This document shows, one piece after another, positions 36,351 through 46,887 of a stretch of 64,000 bases of DNA. Positions within the stretch are counted from its first letter, which is position 1. Each line of letters opens with the position of its first letter. A program made the translations under genes and the position numbers. The notes under the pieces were generated by a model. The model had not been told where the DNA came from. It was given only the letters and a program-made list of their open reading frames with translations, and made no database searches. Source of the stretch: Melastoma dodecandrum (Eukaryota; Streptophyta; Magnoliopsida; Myrtales; Melastomataceae); NCBI GenBank assembly GCA_029817715.1, contig JARUPY010000164.1:1554001-1618000 (forward strand). Direction: 5' to 3'.

Positions 36351-39153
36351 TCAAGCATTTGTAGAGGCCTCCATGCTTGCTCCAGCAACAGAAGAGGACT
36401 GTGTTGCAGATGTGCCTATATTGTAACTGCTTTGGGCATGGCTGGTGCTACCTACTTCGACATGAGATGTGGCTGAAAAAATGGCTCCTTTTCCAGTCCT
36501 TCCTCTGCCACCTCTTCCCCTGCTTCCTCTTGTTCTGCCTCCTCGTTCCCTTCCATATGGTCCATTTCCAGGTTGCTCTCTTCCAGAAGAAACCTGTTAA
36601 ACAAAAAAACCAGTGTTTGTGAAATGACAGGAGGTAGGAAAAAAAGCCATAGGCTTTACCTGACCACTAGCAGGAGCTGTTTTTGAAATGACCAGTGCTT
36701 GTGCGTCATTGTCGATAGTTATCTTGCAACTTCTCTTGTTGTGACCATATAACTTATATCTGCTGCACTTGATCTCACCGCCTTTTTTAGACAATCTCGT
36801 TTAGTTCTTTGGTTCTTCTTTGGCTCCCTTCTTGCGATTCTTCTTTGGTCTCCCTGGCCAAGTATTAAATGGAGGAGGCTGAATAGGTTCGCCAGTGTCT
36901 TTTGGCCAGTTGTTTTCTCCTTCCATTGGAGTCAGTGGATGCTGATATGCCATCATGTAGTATGGTTTTTTGAAATACTCATGCACATTAGATTCAACTT
37001 CATGCTTCATGAAGTTGATGCATGCTATGCCATGACAACAAGGAATGCCCATCAACTCCCATTCCCTACAGCTACAAGTCCTAGCGTTTAGATCAATAAC
37101 GTATTTCTCTTGTCTACGAACTACTTCAAAATTTTCACCAATAGCTGGCCTAGGAACCCATAAACCAGTAGACATTTTCAAAGCCTCAACATTTTACCTA
37201 ATTTCTGGACATATGTCATCCTCCCGACCATCAGACAATGTCAACTTATGGTACATTCTCTCCATCAAACACGATCTAATGCCATCCAACATCTCTACAA
37301 TAGGCTTAGTCCCAACAACAATAATGTAACTGTTAAACATCTCACACAGATTGTTGTCAGTTGCATCGCATTTGACAGATGTACCAAAAAAACCTGCAAA
37401 TAGCATACAACGTATATTCTAAGGGAATGACTAGACAATTATAAGTCAATTGACAGTTAATTGTTACATAAAACTAACCTTACAGAAATGTTTTGGCCCC
37501 TGTTTGAGGAAATCTTGGGCTGCCTCAGGAGACAAGGCGGTCATGTTAGCCAATGCTTTCTTATACGCTATTTCATGTGTGCTTTTTACAGCGGTCCAGA
37601 AACACTTCTTCAAGAGTTGTCCACGGTGAGTGCTCTTCCAATTGGCATATACATGTCTAGCACAATTTCTGTGCTCAGCCAATGGTGCTAAATCAACAAC
37701 GGCATTTATCAAGCCTTATTTCAGAAGTTCGTATAAAAGTTAACATTAAAGTGAAATGAGAAGTATAATAGAAATACTGAAAGGATGTTTACCTTCTGTT
37801 TATCGCTAATGAACGTCTAACCATTCCCATCGTTAACTGCAAGGTCATGAAATAACAAGGACAAGAACCACAACCATGACTGGGTGTTCTCTCCCTCCAC
37901 AACTGCCCAAGCAACAGGGAACATGTGATTGTTCCCATCTGTACCAACGGCAGACAGCAAAATACCTCCAGCATTGGTCTTCAAAAAGGTCGCATCAAAC
38001 CCCACTATCTTCCTACAGCCAAGCCTAAACCCCTTCCTCAGCTCACTGAAGCCTACATAGAACCTCTTAAATGTATTGAAGAGGCCTAAACCAGGGGTTT
38101 GTTCCAGATCAAGCTTGAAAGTCCCATCGGGACTCTTCTTTCCGAGATAAGCTACACAAGACCTGATTTTCTTATAGTGCTCCTCCATAGTTCCATTTAC
38201 AATCCTATGTGCATGTCATTTTGTACGATAAACCTGCAACTTGTTAACTTGAACACTATATTTCTCCATCAAGTCAGCCATCACATCTGTAGCTCTCATT
38301 GTATCCAAGGGTCTATTCATTCTAATGAATTCCCTAGCTAGCCATTTCACAGTAGCTTGTCTGTTTTTCAATGATCTAGTGTATTTATGCTCTAAATGAC
38401 AAGCTTTTACCGCAACAGTCAAATCCCTCTGCATCCAGCTAGCATATACTCTCCAAGGACATCCGTGTTGACATACTACTTCCATTCTCCTCGGTTCAAC
38501 TCTAGCCCATTTCAAATTTCTCCATTCACAATACCATAGTCCTGAATAGCTTCCTCGAACTGTTCTATACTGTCAAATTTTAACCCAACTTCAAAATTTA
38601 AAGTCCTATGATCACAATCGGGTTCGTAAATCTTCTCAACAGGTTTAGACACACCATCATCATCATTAGAATTGTATTGAGGGAGGAGCTCAGCATTAGA
38701 ATCAACATAATCAGACTCAACAGCTTCACCAACATTCAAGTTAACATCATTAGTTACATTGGCAAAACCAATGTCACCATCCATAGAAACATCATCCACT
38801 GCTACTTCCCTATGATCCTCAACTTTTTCCGGACCACTTTCATGAACCTCATCTCCTTCAACGTAAATATCAATGCTTTTATGTTGAAGAAACAAATCAA
38901 CCAACTCAGACAATTGTGCATCACTCGACAATTCAACCAAACCCTTAGCTAAACTCTTTCCAGGTTTATGAAACCACATCATGGTCGTCTCATATCCACA
39001 CATTCTCACAAAACTCTTAATCATGAAGTAGCCTAGCTTATCCATATCAACATTGTTGAATGTTTCACTTCTGCCACCTACATAACTAGCCCGCCTCGAT
39101 AAATGAAGTTTTCTGCCGACATGCAAAACAAGATGGCCCCTACCTTCTTCCAT
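36351..39153 (-). pseudogene. MURA-type MULE transposase, decayed
   Basis: Reads right to left. From 39,153 comes a PB1-like N-terminal region and an acidic linker, then a MuDR-type DNA-binding segment (38,610-38,220), the MULE DDE core (38,188-37,194), a SWIM finger (CSC...CCH near 37,085-37,020), a zinc knuckle (about 36,770-36,725) and an RGG-rich tail after an intron at 36,594-36,659. The catalytic D (37,994-37,996), D (37,802-37,804) and E (37,341-37,343) are still encoded. The gene is broken by a frameshift near 38,515 and in-frame stops at 38,216, 37,817, 37,194 and 36,801. Introns near 37,715-37,795 and 37,394-37,478 have GT and AG ends but mismatched phase. The knuckle has Tyr in place of its second Cys. 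Confidence 0.88.
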
Positions 39154-39334
39154 ATCTACAACAATTAACCAAACCCAATCTGCCTCAGGAAAGAACTTAA
39201 TAAACACAGTCAAACAAATTACCATTGCGCAGTAAACCAATCTGCCTCCAATTACAATCAACCAATTACAATCCAAAGCAATCTGCCTCCAATTATAATC
39301 CAAATCTATCTCACAACTTACCTGAGTTGCTTGG

Positions 39335-39560
39335 AGGGGGCTGCTGCTAAGGCGGGGGAGGGGACTGCTGGTGAGGCGGGGGAGGGGGTTGCTGTGAACG
39401 GGATGGAGTTAGGGCTGCTGCTGAGGCGGGGGAGGGGGCTGCTGCGAACGGGATGGAGTTAGGGCATCCGATTTGGGGGCGATTCGGGGAGGTAGTTAGG
39501 GCTTCTGATTTGGGGGCGATTCGGCGAGGGAGGGGGTTGCTGCTGATTTGGGGGTGGAAT
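39335..39560. repeat. Subterminal GC-rich minisatellite, right
   Basis: GGCGGGGGAGGGG and GCTGCTG units repeated about five times, with AACGGGATGGAGTTAGGGC inserted twice. Inverted relative to 34,915-35,030. Confidence 0.75.
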
Positions 39561-39665
39561 TAGGGTGCAGGGTAAAATGATTTTAGGGCGATTTCGGCAA
39601 TTTGGGGAGTTAGGGTTCCAATTGCCGACGTGGCTACACGTGGATAGCACGTGTATGGCATGTCA

Positions 39666-39800
39666 TGCCATGTCAGCTGATAGACGGCAGTTAAACGGCG
39701 TCAAGGGACAGGTCCTCGCCACGTCAGATTCCGTCTGAGGGTCGGTTGGACGGAGGTTATTTTTGAGATAACAAACAAATGTGAGGCTAGCTGATGATAT
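39666..39800. repeat. Right terminal inverted repeat of the MULE (outer end lost)
   Basis: Reverse complement of 34,659-34,793. It stops at GCTAGCTGATGATAT, and the next base is already array sequence, so the true terminus is missing. Confidence 0.9.
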
Positions 39801-41140
39801 TTGAATCCGTAAAATCTGTTTAAGTAATTCTAAATATTATAACTTGTCATAAAATTAAAAAACAAAGGATATTGCAAGTCACAACGAAATTTCTTTCTTA
39901 CAGGGAGAGCAATTACACCCGTGGGAGTGTCAAATGCGAATAAATTTCCCCATAACGAATCCTAAGCCAAGCCAAGCACTTGATCCTCATAGGAGTGAAC
40001 CCTGTTCCCCATAGTCAACTGCAAATTAAAACCACATAAATTAGACAGGAAAGAGAGGCAGTTGCTATCGTCATCACACCAATTGCAGTATACATGTACT
40101 GCCTCTGTAAATATATGCCAGATTTAGGAGATGGCACCACATCATCAAGCTTGAACAACTGTCTTAGGTCAAGTGACAATAAAAGAAATCAGAAGATGTC
40201 ATTAATTTGCAGGATTCGTATTTTCAATCGTCTCTTCATCTAAAGATTTGGCTCAAAATTTTGATAAGTCCGTCATACAAGCCTTAAACTTACTTTGCTG
40301 TAAATATGCAATGGCAATCTAGTGCTAACCTACGGCTTCAAATTAAGAACCGGCATCCATCGCAAAAAGAGAAAAAATAGTTTACAGCAAGAAAGGTAAA
40401 TGGAGAGACCAACAAAATGCTGTAATCTTAAATTTAGAAGACAAAGTAGAGAACCAACAAATGTAGGATTTACGGTGGCATGATGAAATAATTACGGTTT
40501 TCTGTTTGTATGAAATAAAGGAGGTAACTTAAATAATTGTATTTTAATTAAACATTTGTATTGGTGTTTCTGTGAGACTTGTTTTCTCATTTAACGCCGC
40601 AAGAATCATGAAAATACGAAACTCGGATGGTTTTTCTTGCTGGTGGTTGTCTCTTCCTTTGCTTGTGGGCATTTTGTTCGTGCCCCGTTTCTTGGTTTTG
40701 TTGATGAAAATTTTGTATGCTTTCGATGTATTGGTATGTCGTACATTTCTGTTCCGTTTGTGTTTCAGACCCTTGACCAACTTAGAAGAGTAAACTCGAC
40801 CTTGTACAAAATGCTATTTCAGTGGCAGAAGGATTGACTTGTACCGAATTGCCGTTACAGTTCCATGAAACCTCATATTTTTGGCTTAATTTCGGATAAG
40901 TTCACCATTACTACTTATCCCTCGATTCTCTATTACAAAATCATACCCTATAAAGAAATGATATCAAGAAATTGTGTACCATTTCCTAATGCTATGTACT
41001 TTATTAGCCATCTTGTTGTGCAATTGAATGCTTATTATATATATTTCATCAAATTTCATTAAAAACTAAGTTTGGACAACTGCATGAAAGTTTCAAAGAC
41101 AAAATAATATAAATAAAAAGTAATAACACGAAAATTATTA
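39801..41140. repeat. Third-unit sequence right of the MULE
   Basis: Matches about 880-2,200 of unit 1, including the RING-leader fossil (40,544-40,800), with clearly more substitutions than units 1 and 2 show to each other. No RING exon. Confidence 0.8.
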
Positions 41141-41935
41141 AATTTGTATTGGTGTTTCTGTCAGACTTGTTTTCTCATTTAATGCTGCAAGAATCATGAA
41201 AATACGAAACTTGGATTGTTTTTCTTGCTGGTGGTTGTCTCTTCCTCTACTTGTTGGCATTTTGTTTGTGCCCTGTTTCTGCCAGACTTTTTTATTGGAC
41301 TTTATTGACACGACTCTGCAAATAAGTTTAAATATTTCCTGGCCGTAATAAGAGATCCAAACAAAGTCCAACGGTAGTTAGTATAATTAATTTAGCATAT
41401 GGCGTCAGGTCTTTCAATATCTAAACAACACATTGAAATATCTCCGTAATTGATCATAAGATAAGATAACAAGAACACTGCCAACTCCATGGGGCATAAT
41501 ATTGTAATAAACTACAATAGTAGAACCAAGATCATTTGTGGAGCGACTTATAATTCCAAAATTCGCGAGTTAAAGTCTCCTTCCCCTACGACCAGTTGAT
41601 GTGATCTGGAGTAACATAAAACAAGACATGGAACATATATAGTGGTTAGAAATACCGTTTTCAAAAAATGTTAAAGGGCCACAACGCCATTATAATCGAC
41701 GATTTCTTAGTATTAAGCCTTTAAAGTTGATCAAAATTAAATTCAACAACATCGCATTGTTGCTTCTGAAAGGAGATCGAAACCTTGGATACGGTAGAAT
41801 TTGATAGGAATGAAACAAAATTGAGTTGGAGTCTGTTTCCAGTGTTCCATAAAGCGCAGCCTTCCCATGATTACTAAAACCTCTATTCTCTTCTTCCTCG
41901 CGATTCTGTCTCAAGCCTCATTCATGTTCGCGTGG
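41141..41935. repeat. Scrambled end of the tandem array
   Basis: Starts with a second copy of the leader fossil (41,143-41,285), joins sequence like 190-700 of unit 1 at about 41,285, and ends with sequence like the RING leader (14,360-14,470) at 41,812-41,935. The junctions are abrupt, as expected from deletion or template switching between repeat copies. Confidence 0.7.
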
Positions 41936-42619
41936 CAAAACACATTGTGATATAATGGGTACTTAAAGTGTTGGATAAAATGTGGTCGCCAATGAAGTAA
42001 ACAAACGAATGAAAGAACAAGAATTCACTAAGCGTAATGAGAAAAACTTACAGCCATTGCACAACACTTGAAACGAATAGATAGGTTGACAATCAAACAG
42101 CCCTTGGGGATCATGGAATGATTGTCGTGTGCTACAACAGATCGGGGCTAGCTTATATATAAGACACTAACTAATAACCGTCGCCCCGACGCACATTTAC
42201 CACGTGGTGATTATCCTAAAACTACCTATCGATTGACTACTACAACGACGCCACTATCGATGCTTCGAATACACCAGCTCCAGACGTTGAGGTCCCTTGT
42301 CGATACTGAAGGCGGTCGATGGAACTCTATCTTCGATAACGCTGTCCGTCGATCAGCACTCCCTCAGCCCGTTCCAGCATCGATCCTTATCCCGGTGAAT
42401 ACCTTTGTCGATCTCAGTGTCCACCAAAGCCTATCGTTGGAGGCCCAAAATATCGTTTACTATGTAAACATTTGGCCTCCCTTCCTCCGAAGCACCCCTT
42501 CATCTTCCAGCCTTCTCTATATATCCCTCGCCTTTCACTCATCCGCTTCCTTTCATATCTTCTGTTTTTATTGCGCCGCTTGCTCCCTCTTTCTCCCTCA
42601 GCCAAAAATCTTATTATTC
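41936..42619. other. Left end of the Tat-type retroelement region, non-coding
   Basis: No similarity to the array. It contains a near-palindromic TATA-like string TTATATATAAG (42,153-42,163) that could serve either strand, then a CT-rich plus-strand leader before the ATG at 42,620. In a minus-oriented Tat element this is where the 3' LTR should lie, but I cannot delimit an LTR because no second copy exists in the window. Confidence 0.35.
42515..42530 (+). promoter_or_regulatory. TATA box ahead of the plant mobile domain ORF
   Basis: CTCTATATATCCC, with the TATATA core at 42,518-42,523, lies 97 bases before the ATG. It is followed by a CT-rich leader (TTTCACTC, CTCCCTCTTTCTCCCTC) as is common for plant promoters. 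Confidence 0.5.
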
Positions 42620-45600
42620 ATGGCCCCTCCGTCGTTCTATCATCATGCACCGTCGAAAGGTACTGACACTTATGTCGATAGGTTCAGGAATCTGTCGACG
42701 CAGGAATTGGTCCGAAAGACAATCGACTTCACTGATGAAAAGAAGAGGGTGAATGGACAGATAACTTTAGATCCTCTGATCAAGTCTATCCATATTGGCT
42801 CCATGGCAGACGAGACACGTACCCCACGACTACCTTCTCTCCGAGCCCACAATCTTATCGATCTACAGGGAGAGCTTCATCGATCCGGGCAACTGGAGTC
42901 GTCCCCTTGAGAAGAATCGATCATTCGACAAAAATCGATCTTCCAGCAATAATCAACCCTCCAAAAAGGATCGCCCTGCTGACAAGACCCGCTCTTATGA
43001 GAAAGATCGATCTTCTAATCCCAACCACTCGACCAATGCTAGCCAAATCTTGCACGGATTCCCCACTACAGGTGTAGACAGGTTCCCCGAATGGATAAAC
43101 GCGTGGACCGAGATTCGACACAAGAAATGGGAGGAAATAGGGATCTACAATATGGTAAAGCATCAACAGAGCCAATGAAATGCAGCCATCAATCGGTCGC
43201 AGCCCTTCTACCTTTGTGGAATGTTTCAACCAACTGCTTTTACCTTCCAGAAGGCCCCATGACCATCACCATCCCGGATGTGATCTGTTTGACAGGATGT
43301 CGGTGCTTCGGGGAACCAGTCAGACTGGTTGAAAGAATTGATGATTTCAAGTGTGAGAAGGGACAACGTCTTGGTTCGATCATCAATGATCACTTGAAGA
43401 AGAGCCCAGAGGAATGTGGTGACAAGGAGGAATACCAATTCATGATATAATGGCTCGCGAAGTACATTTATTGCAGCCGCAGCAAACAGTCGCTATAACA
43501 CATGGCACCAGTACCGAATTGTATGGTTAAAGTGGAGGGGCCAGTAGCAATGGCTCAGTTCCTACTTGGCCTGATTTATCGAGATCACTTCGAAGCTGTT
43601 GCGGTCGATTCAAAGAACCCAAGGGTATTTCCAGCTAGACCGGCATCGGGTCCATTGTGGATTACCTTAGCATGGGCGCACCTGTATTTCCCCGGTCTGC
43701 ATAATTTCAAGCTATCAGCAGATAACACGTCTGCGGCTTTCTACGGGCTAGAAATCATTCGCTTCTTCTGATACGAGAACTAGGGAAGAGAATCTGCTAC
43801 AGGGTACCTTAATCCACTCCTGAAGATCAGCAAACCCTGCTGGCAACCATACCTTGGAAGCATGAATCTCGGAAAGCTTCGACAGACCTCGAAACCAGGA
43901 GACCCATTATGGGATCAAGTGCTAACTCCACATGACTTGCCCGGCTGCGACGTCAAAGGACTCTTTGTCGAAACTTACAATCCTCAATTTGTGGTGAGAC
44001 AGATAGGATTCGTTCAGAGCTGCCCTTTCCCTTTCATTGACTCATATAACACCAATCTCGACGAACACAACAACATTAGTCTTACATATATCAACCAGGT
44101 AAGACAAATAGCTCGATGACAAATCATACTATTAAATGGCAATCAACTCACTTTTATTCTACAATTGCTTGCCACCCCGAATTGATTGATCTGCAAAGTC
44201 GTATTCAGCGAAAACGCAGAAGGATTCGACACAACCCAGCGACTTGATTGGTGCTGAAAGAAGGTTTTCAACAAGTTACTGAGGAAGGCTATCTTTCCTA
44301 GGAAAGGGACAGAGCCATTGATAGAAAAAGATGACTTCCTCAGTGGTCTCATCGAGAAACATGAGAAATCACTAATGCTAGGTATTAGCTCTGAACTGCC
44401 TTGTATCGGCTTTGATTGAAATCAATTTTGACCAAATCAACCCTATCAGGAGTACAAGACAACGCTTCTTCTTCTATCCTTATTGGGAAGGGAAGACTGA
44501 AGAGGAAACGAGTGCCGCCGGTAGTCCCATCGAAGAAACCTAACACTCGAACTTCTTCGACCAGCAAGGGTGAATCGTCGTAGGATACCGTAGAGGAAGT
44601 GGAAGCAAACCTCGCCCGACGTCCCAAAAAGAACAAGCCTGCTCCCATCGCTAAACAAAATCTTCCACAAGGGGATGACTCGCTTGAAAAAGATCCCCAA
44701 GCGACCAACCCTTCGATCGTTGATCCTCCAAATACTGAGAAGGAAGGATCCGTCGAAGTAGTTCTACCAGTGATCGGTCCTTTGACAGTTGATACTTCGA
44801 CCACTGACAAGAGCAAGATTCCTCCAAAGTCTCTTGAACGAAACCTAGAGTTTGATATGGAAAGACTGAAATCAATGCTTAAATCGAAAGTATGTTGGGA
44901 TTTTAAATTTGCTTTTCATGTGCAGATCGATTATGAAGACCTATTCACGCCACCTTCACCCGAAGCAAAAGATCCTTCAATTATTGTCGGAGGCGCCACT
45001 GAAGAAGTGACAAGAGATGTCTCCGAAGAGAGTTCGAACGAGAGGGCTAATAGGAATGCCAATACAAATGTTCTCCATGAAACCCTACGCGGGACGTAGG
45101 GGTATATATTTCAAATTTATTTTAAATAAATCTGAATTTTACATGACTCTTCACATATTCAGGTCTATTCGATCTCTTCTTATCCAACCATTGGCGAAAC
45201 CATTCCTGATCGAACCACCGAAGTCACATCATTCGAATGTGACGACACCCATGTTAACTCTTATCCGGAAACACCTTCGCAGGCGAACGTCGCTCCCTTG
45301 ACGGGAGCAGAACCTCCTAGGGACATTGTAGAAGAACAAGCTCCTCCTTCGGTGGATGCCATGCTTGCTTCAACAGGTACAATACTATGGAGAACGTCGA
45401 TGGGGAATGTCGAACGTGGGAGGCGTCCAGGGAAATGGACGTCACTTTCTTCGAACTCTTTGAGAAAATGAAAGTTGTCTATAGTGTTTCCAAAATATAG
45501 ACTAAAGTTTATATTATTTTTAGCAGAATGACTTAGAATTATCGCCAATGAAGGTCCCAGCGAATGCCAGTCATGTGGCCTCATCGAGCAATGTGGATGA

Positions 45601-45933
45601 GGTGAATATCGATCTAAACGAACTTTTAAGCTTGCACTGAGATTGCTTGAAGCGCTGCGCCGCGAAGAATTGTCAAGGTCCTACTTCGATGAGATCTTCA
45701 AGATCATTGACGCCATTGAAAGACACGCCAAAGCACCAATTACTCTACTACGCATATGTCAAAACGTCAGGGAATCGTTTTGGAGATCCTGGGAAGACTG
45801 GGAGAAGGTTCTTTCGGACGATATACAATGGACGGAATTATCTTCAAAGCTGGCCGATATCCAATCTGCCCAAGACCAGATGACAACGATTGTTATGAAC
45901 ATCGACGTTTGGTCGAAGAAAACCAACGGCTGA
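42620..45933 (+). pseudogene. Plant mobile domain (PMD) protein, antisense extra ORF, decayed
   Basis: Conserved PMD (aminotransferase-like) pieces appear in order: a segment with W-x2-AW and W-x3-GI (about 43,080-43,150), a WN-x-ST-N-x-FY-LPEGPMTITIPDV segment (43,215-43,285), LLGLIYRDHFE (43,565-43,600), GPLWITLAWAHLYFPGL (43,645-43,700) and YNPQFVVRQIGFVQ-x-CP (43,975-44,030). A GTAAG donor follows at about 44,098. Downstream frames (44,599-45,099; 45,643-45,933) are charged, coiled-coil-like tails. The ORF shifts frame near 42,850 and 43,170 and has stops at 43,448, 43,498 and 43,769. Tat-lineage retroelements often carry an extra ORF on the opposite strand between integrase and the 3' LTR; this one has that position and orientation. 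PMD proteins are linked to transposon silencing and cell fate in plants. Confidence 0.75.
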
Positions 45934-46142
45934 GGGCCTAGATCGCAGAACTGTCAACGAAGAACCTTCGATTTAAATGTTCTTGCTGCTTTTTATTTCT
46001 TTTCCTTTTTGTTGTGACTGAATTGAATGAGTAATGCATTCGACCGATTGTTCTCAATCGAGCTTGCACGCCCAAGTTCCCAATCGTCTCATTCAACACT
46101 GATTAAATGGACTCTTGGAAATATAAATTAATTAAATGAGGT

Positions 46143-46458
46143 TGTTGAGATTCTCCGGGAACTGTTAAGATTTTCCGGGGACTGTTGGGATTCTTTGCAA
46201 TCGACGTAACCCGATTCTTCTACCTATAAATAGCAGATTGTGGGGACCCCAACCTCTCATTCGTAAACACCTCAGCCATTATGTCTCGCAGATGAGCCTT
46301 TCTTGATGACCTTTTCTTTCCCTCTCATTATAGGGCCTAAGTTCTTAACCTTAGACCCAATGAAAGCCTAAGTCCCCAACCTTAGGCAGAGGGTCAGCTC
46401 TGATTGCTCGGTGCCGTGAGGTGGCATAAGGTTTGCCCGAGTTGCAAATCTCATCTCA
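46143..46458 (+). mobile_element. Probable plus-strand LTR (solo or truncated element)
   Basis: The segment starts with three 20-base repeats of the CTGTTGGGATTCTCCGGG type, contains a TATA box (CTATAAATAG, 46,225-46,233), and ends directly before a primer-binding-site-like string at 46,459. This arrangement (LTR, then PBS) marks the left LTR of an element pointing right, opposite to the surrounding Tat polyprotein. No matching right LTR or gag-pol in that orientation is present, so it is a truncated insertion. Confidence 0.45.
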
Positions 46459-46470
46459 TGGTATCGAGCC
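46459..46470 (+). other. Primer-binding-site-like sequence (initiator Met tRNA type)
   Basis: TGGTATCGAGCC differs by one missing base from TGGTATCAGAGCC, the complement of the 3' end of plant initiator methionine tRNA used by many LTR retroelements. The 5' side, CTCATCTCA, also fits an LTR end. Confidence 0.5.
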
Positions 46471-46887
46471 TTCAGAACTTCTTCGCCTCCTCGGAACTCT
46501 ATTCCAAATATTGAAAGCCGCAATACTAGTGGACTTCCGAGGCAGTTCAGGAGCAAACGAGGCACGGATATTGAAGGCAACCCTAGCCGCGGATGCTCTC
46601 CAAGATAGAGAGGAAGTGGGGTAGAATACTGGTTGCTGCGACAATCGAAGTTCGTGTCCCCGATGGTTCCTGCTACAATTGAAGGTCGAAGATATGACTA
46701 TTTAGTTTTCGATGGAATAAAGAACTTTATTTATATTGATCCACTTGTATTTTGTTTACTTTATAGTGAATCAAATTCATCTCATCGATTAAGTATTGTT
46801 CGAAACATCGTCTATCCCTATTAATTGTGACCACAATTCGGGACATCGAAGTCTAATTTCCTTGGAATCTATATCCCACAAAGTCGG
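46471..46887. other. Unassigned retroelement sequence
   Basis: Lies between the primer-binding-like site and the end of the integrase frame. No domain or clear repeat found. The first part could be the leader of the truncated plus-strand element; the rest could be the 3' untranslated part of the Tat element. Confidence 0.3.

Larger units (their letters stand above)
34594..39800. mobile_element. Mutator-like element (MULE) in the third unit
   Basis: The similarity to units 1 and 2 stops at 34,593 and resumes at 39,801. The inserted 5.2 kb has long terminal inverted repeats (135 bases paired: 34,659-34,793 with 39,666-39,800) and a decayed MURA transposase on the minus strand, which together identify a Mutator-like element. 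The left end begins GGCCAAATTATCAATTCTAC, typical of plant MULE ends. The outermost 65 bases have no partner on the right, and about 40 bases of target sequence present in units 1 and 2 are missing there, so the right end was deleted after insertion. The 9-base target duplication usual for MULEs is therefore not visible. Confidence 0.9.
33768..41935. repeat. Partial, rearranged third unit of the array
   Basis: Bases 33,768-34,593 match the start of units 1 and 2. The match resumes at 39,801 after a Mutator-like insertion and continues with more substitutions to about 41,140, corresponding to about 880-2,200 of unit 1. The copy then jumps: 41,143-41,285 repeats the RING-leader fossil, 41,285-41,810 goes back to sequence like 190-700, and 41,812-41,935 resembles the RING gene leader at 14,360-14,470. 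Neither the RING coding exon nor the 8.4 kb insertion is present. It appears to be an older or more rearranged end of the array. Confidence 0.85.

Noticed and set aside
36377..36622. 81-residue plus-strand frame rich in Phe, Leu and Cys
   Set aside because: Shadow of the RGG-rich last exon of the MURA gene on the other strand.
38608..38952. 114-residue plus-strand frame
   Set aside because: Antisense of the acidic linker of the MURA gene; Ile/Asn-rich composition expected from that.
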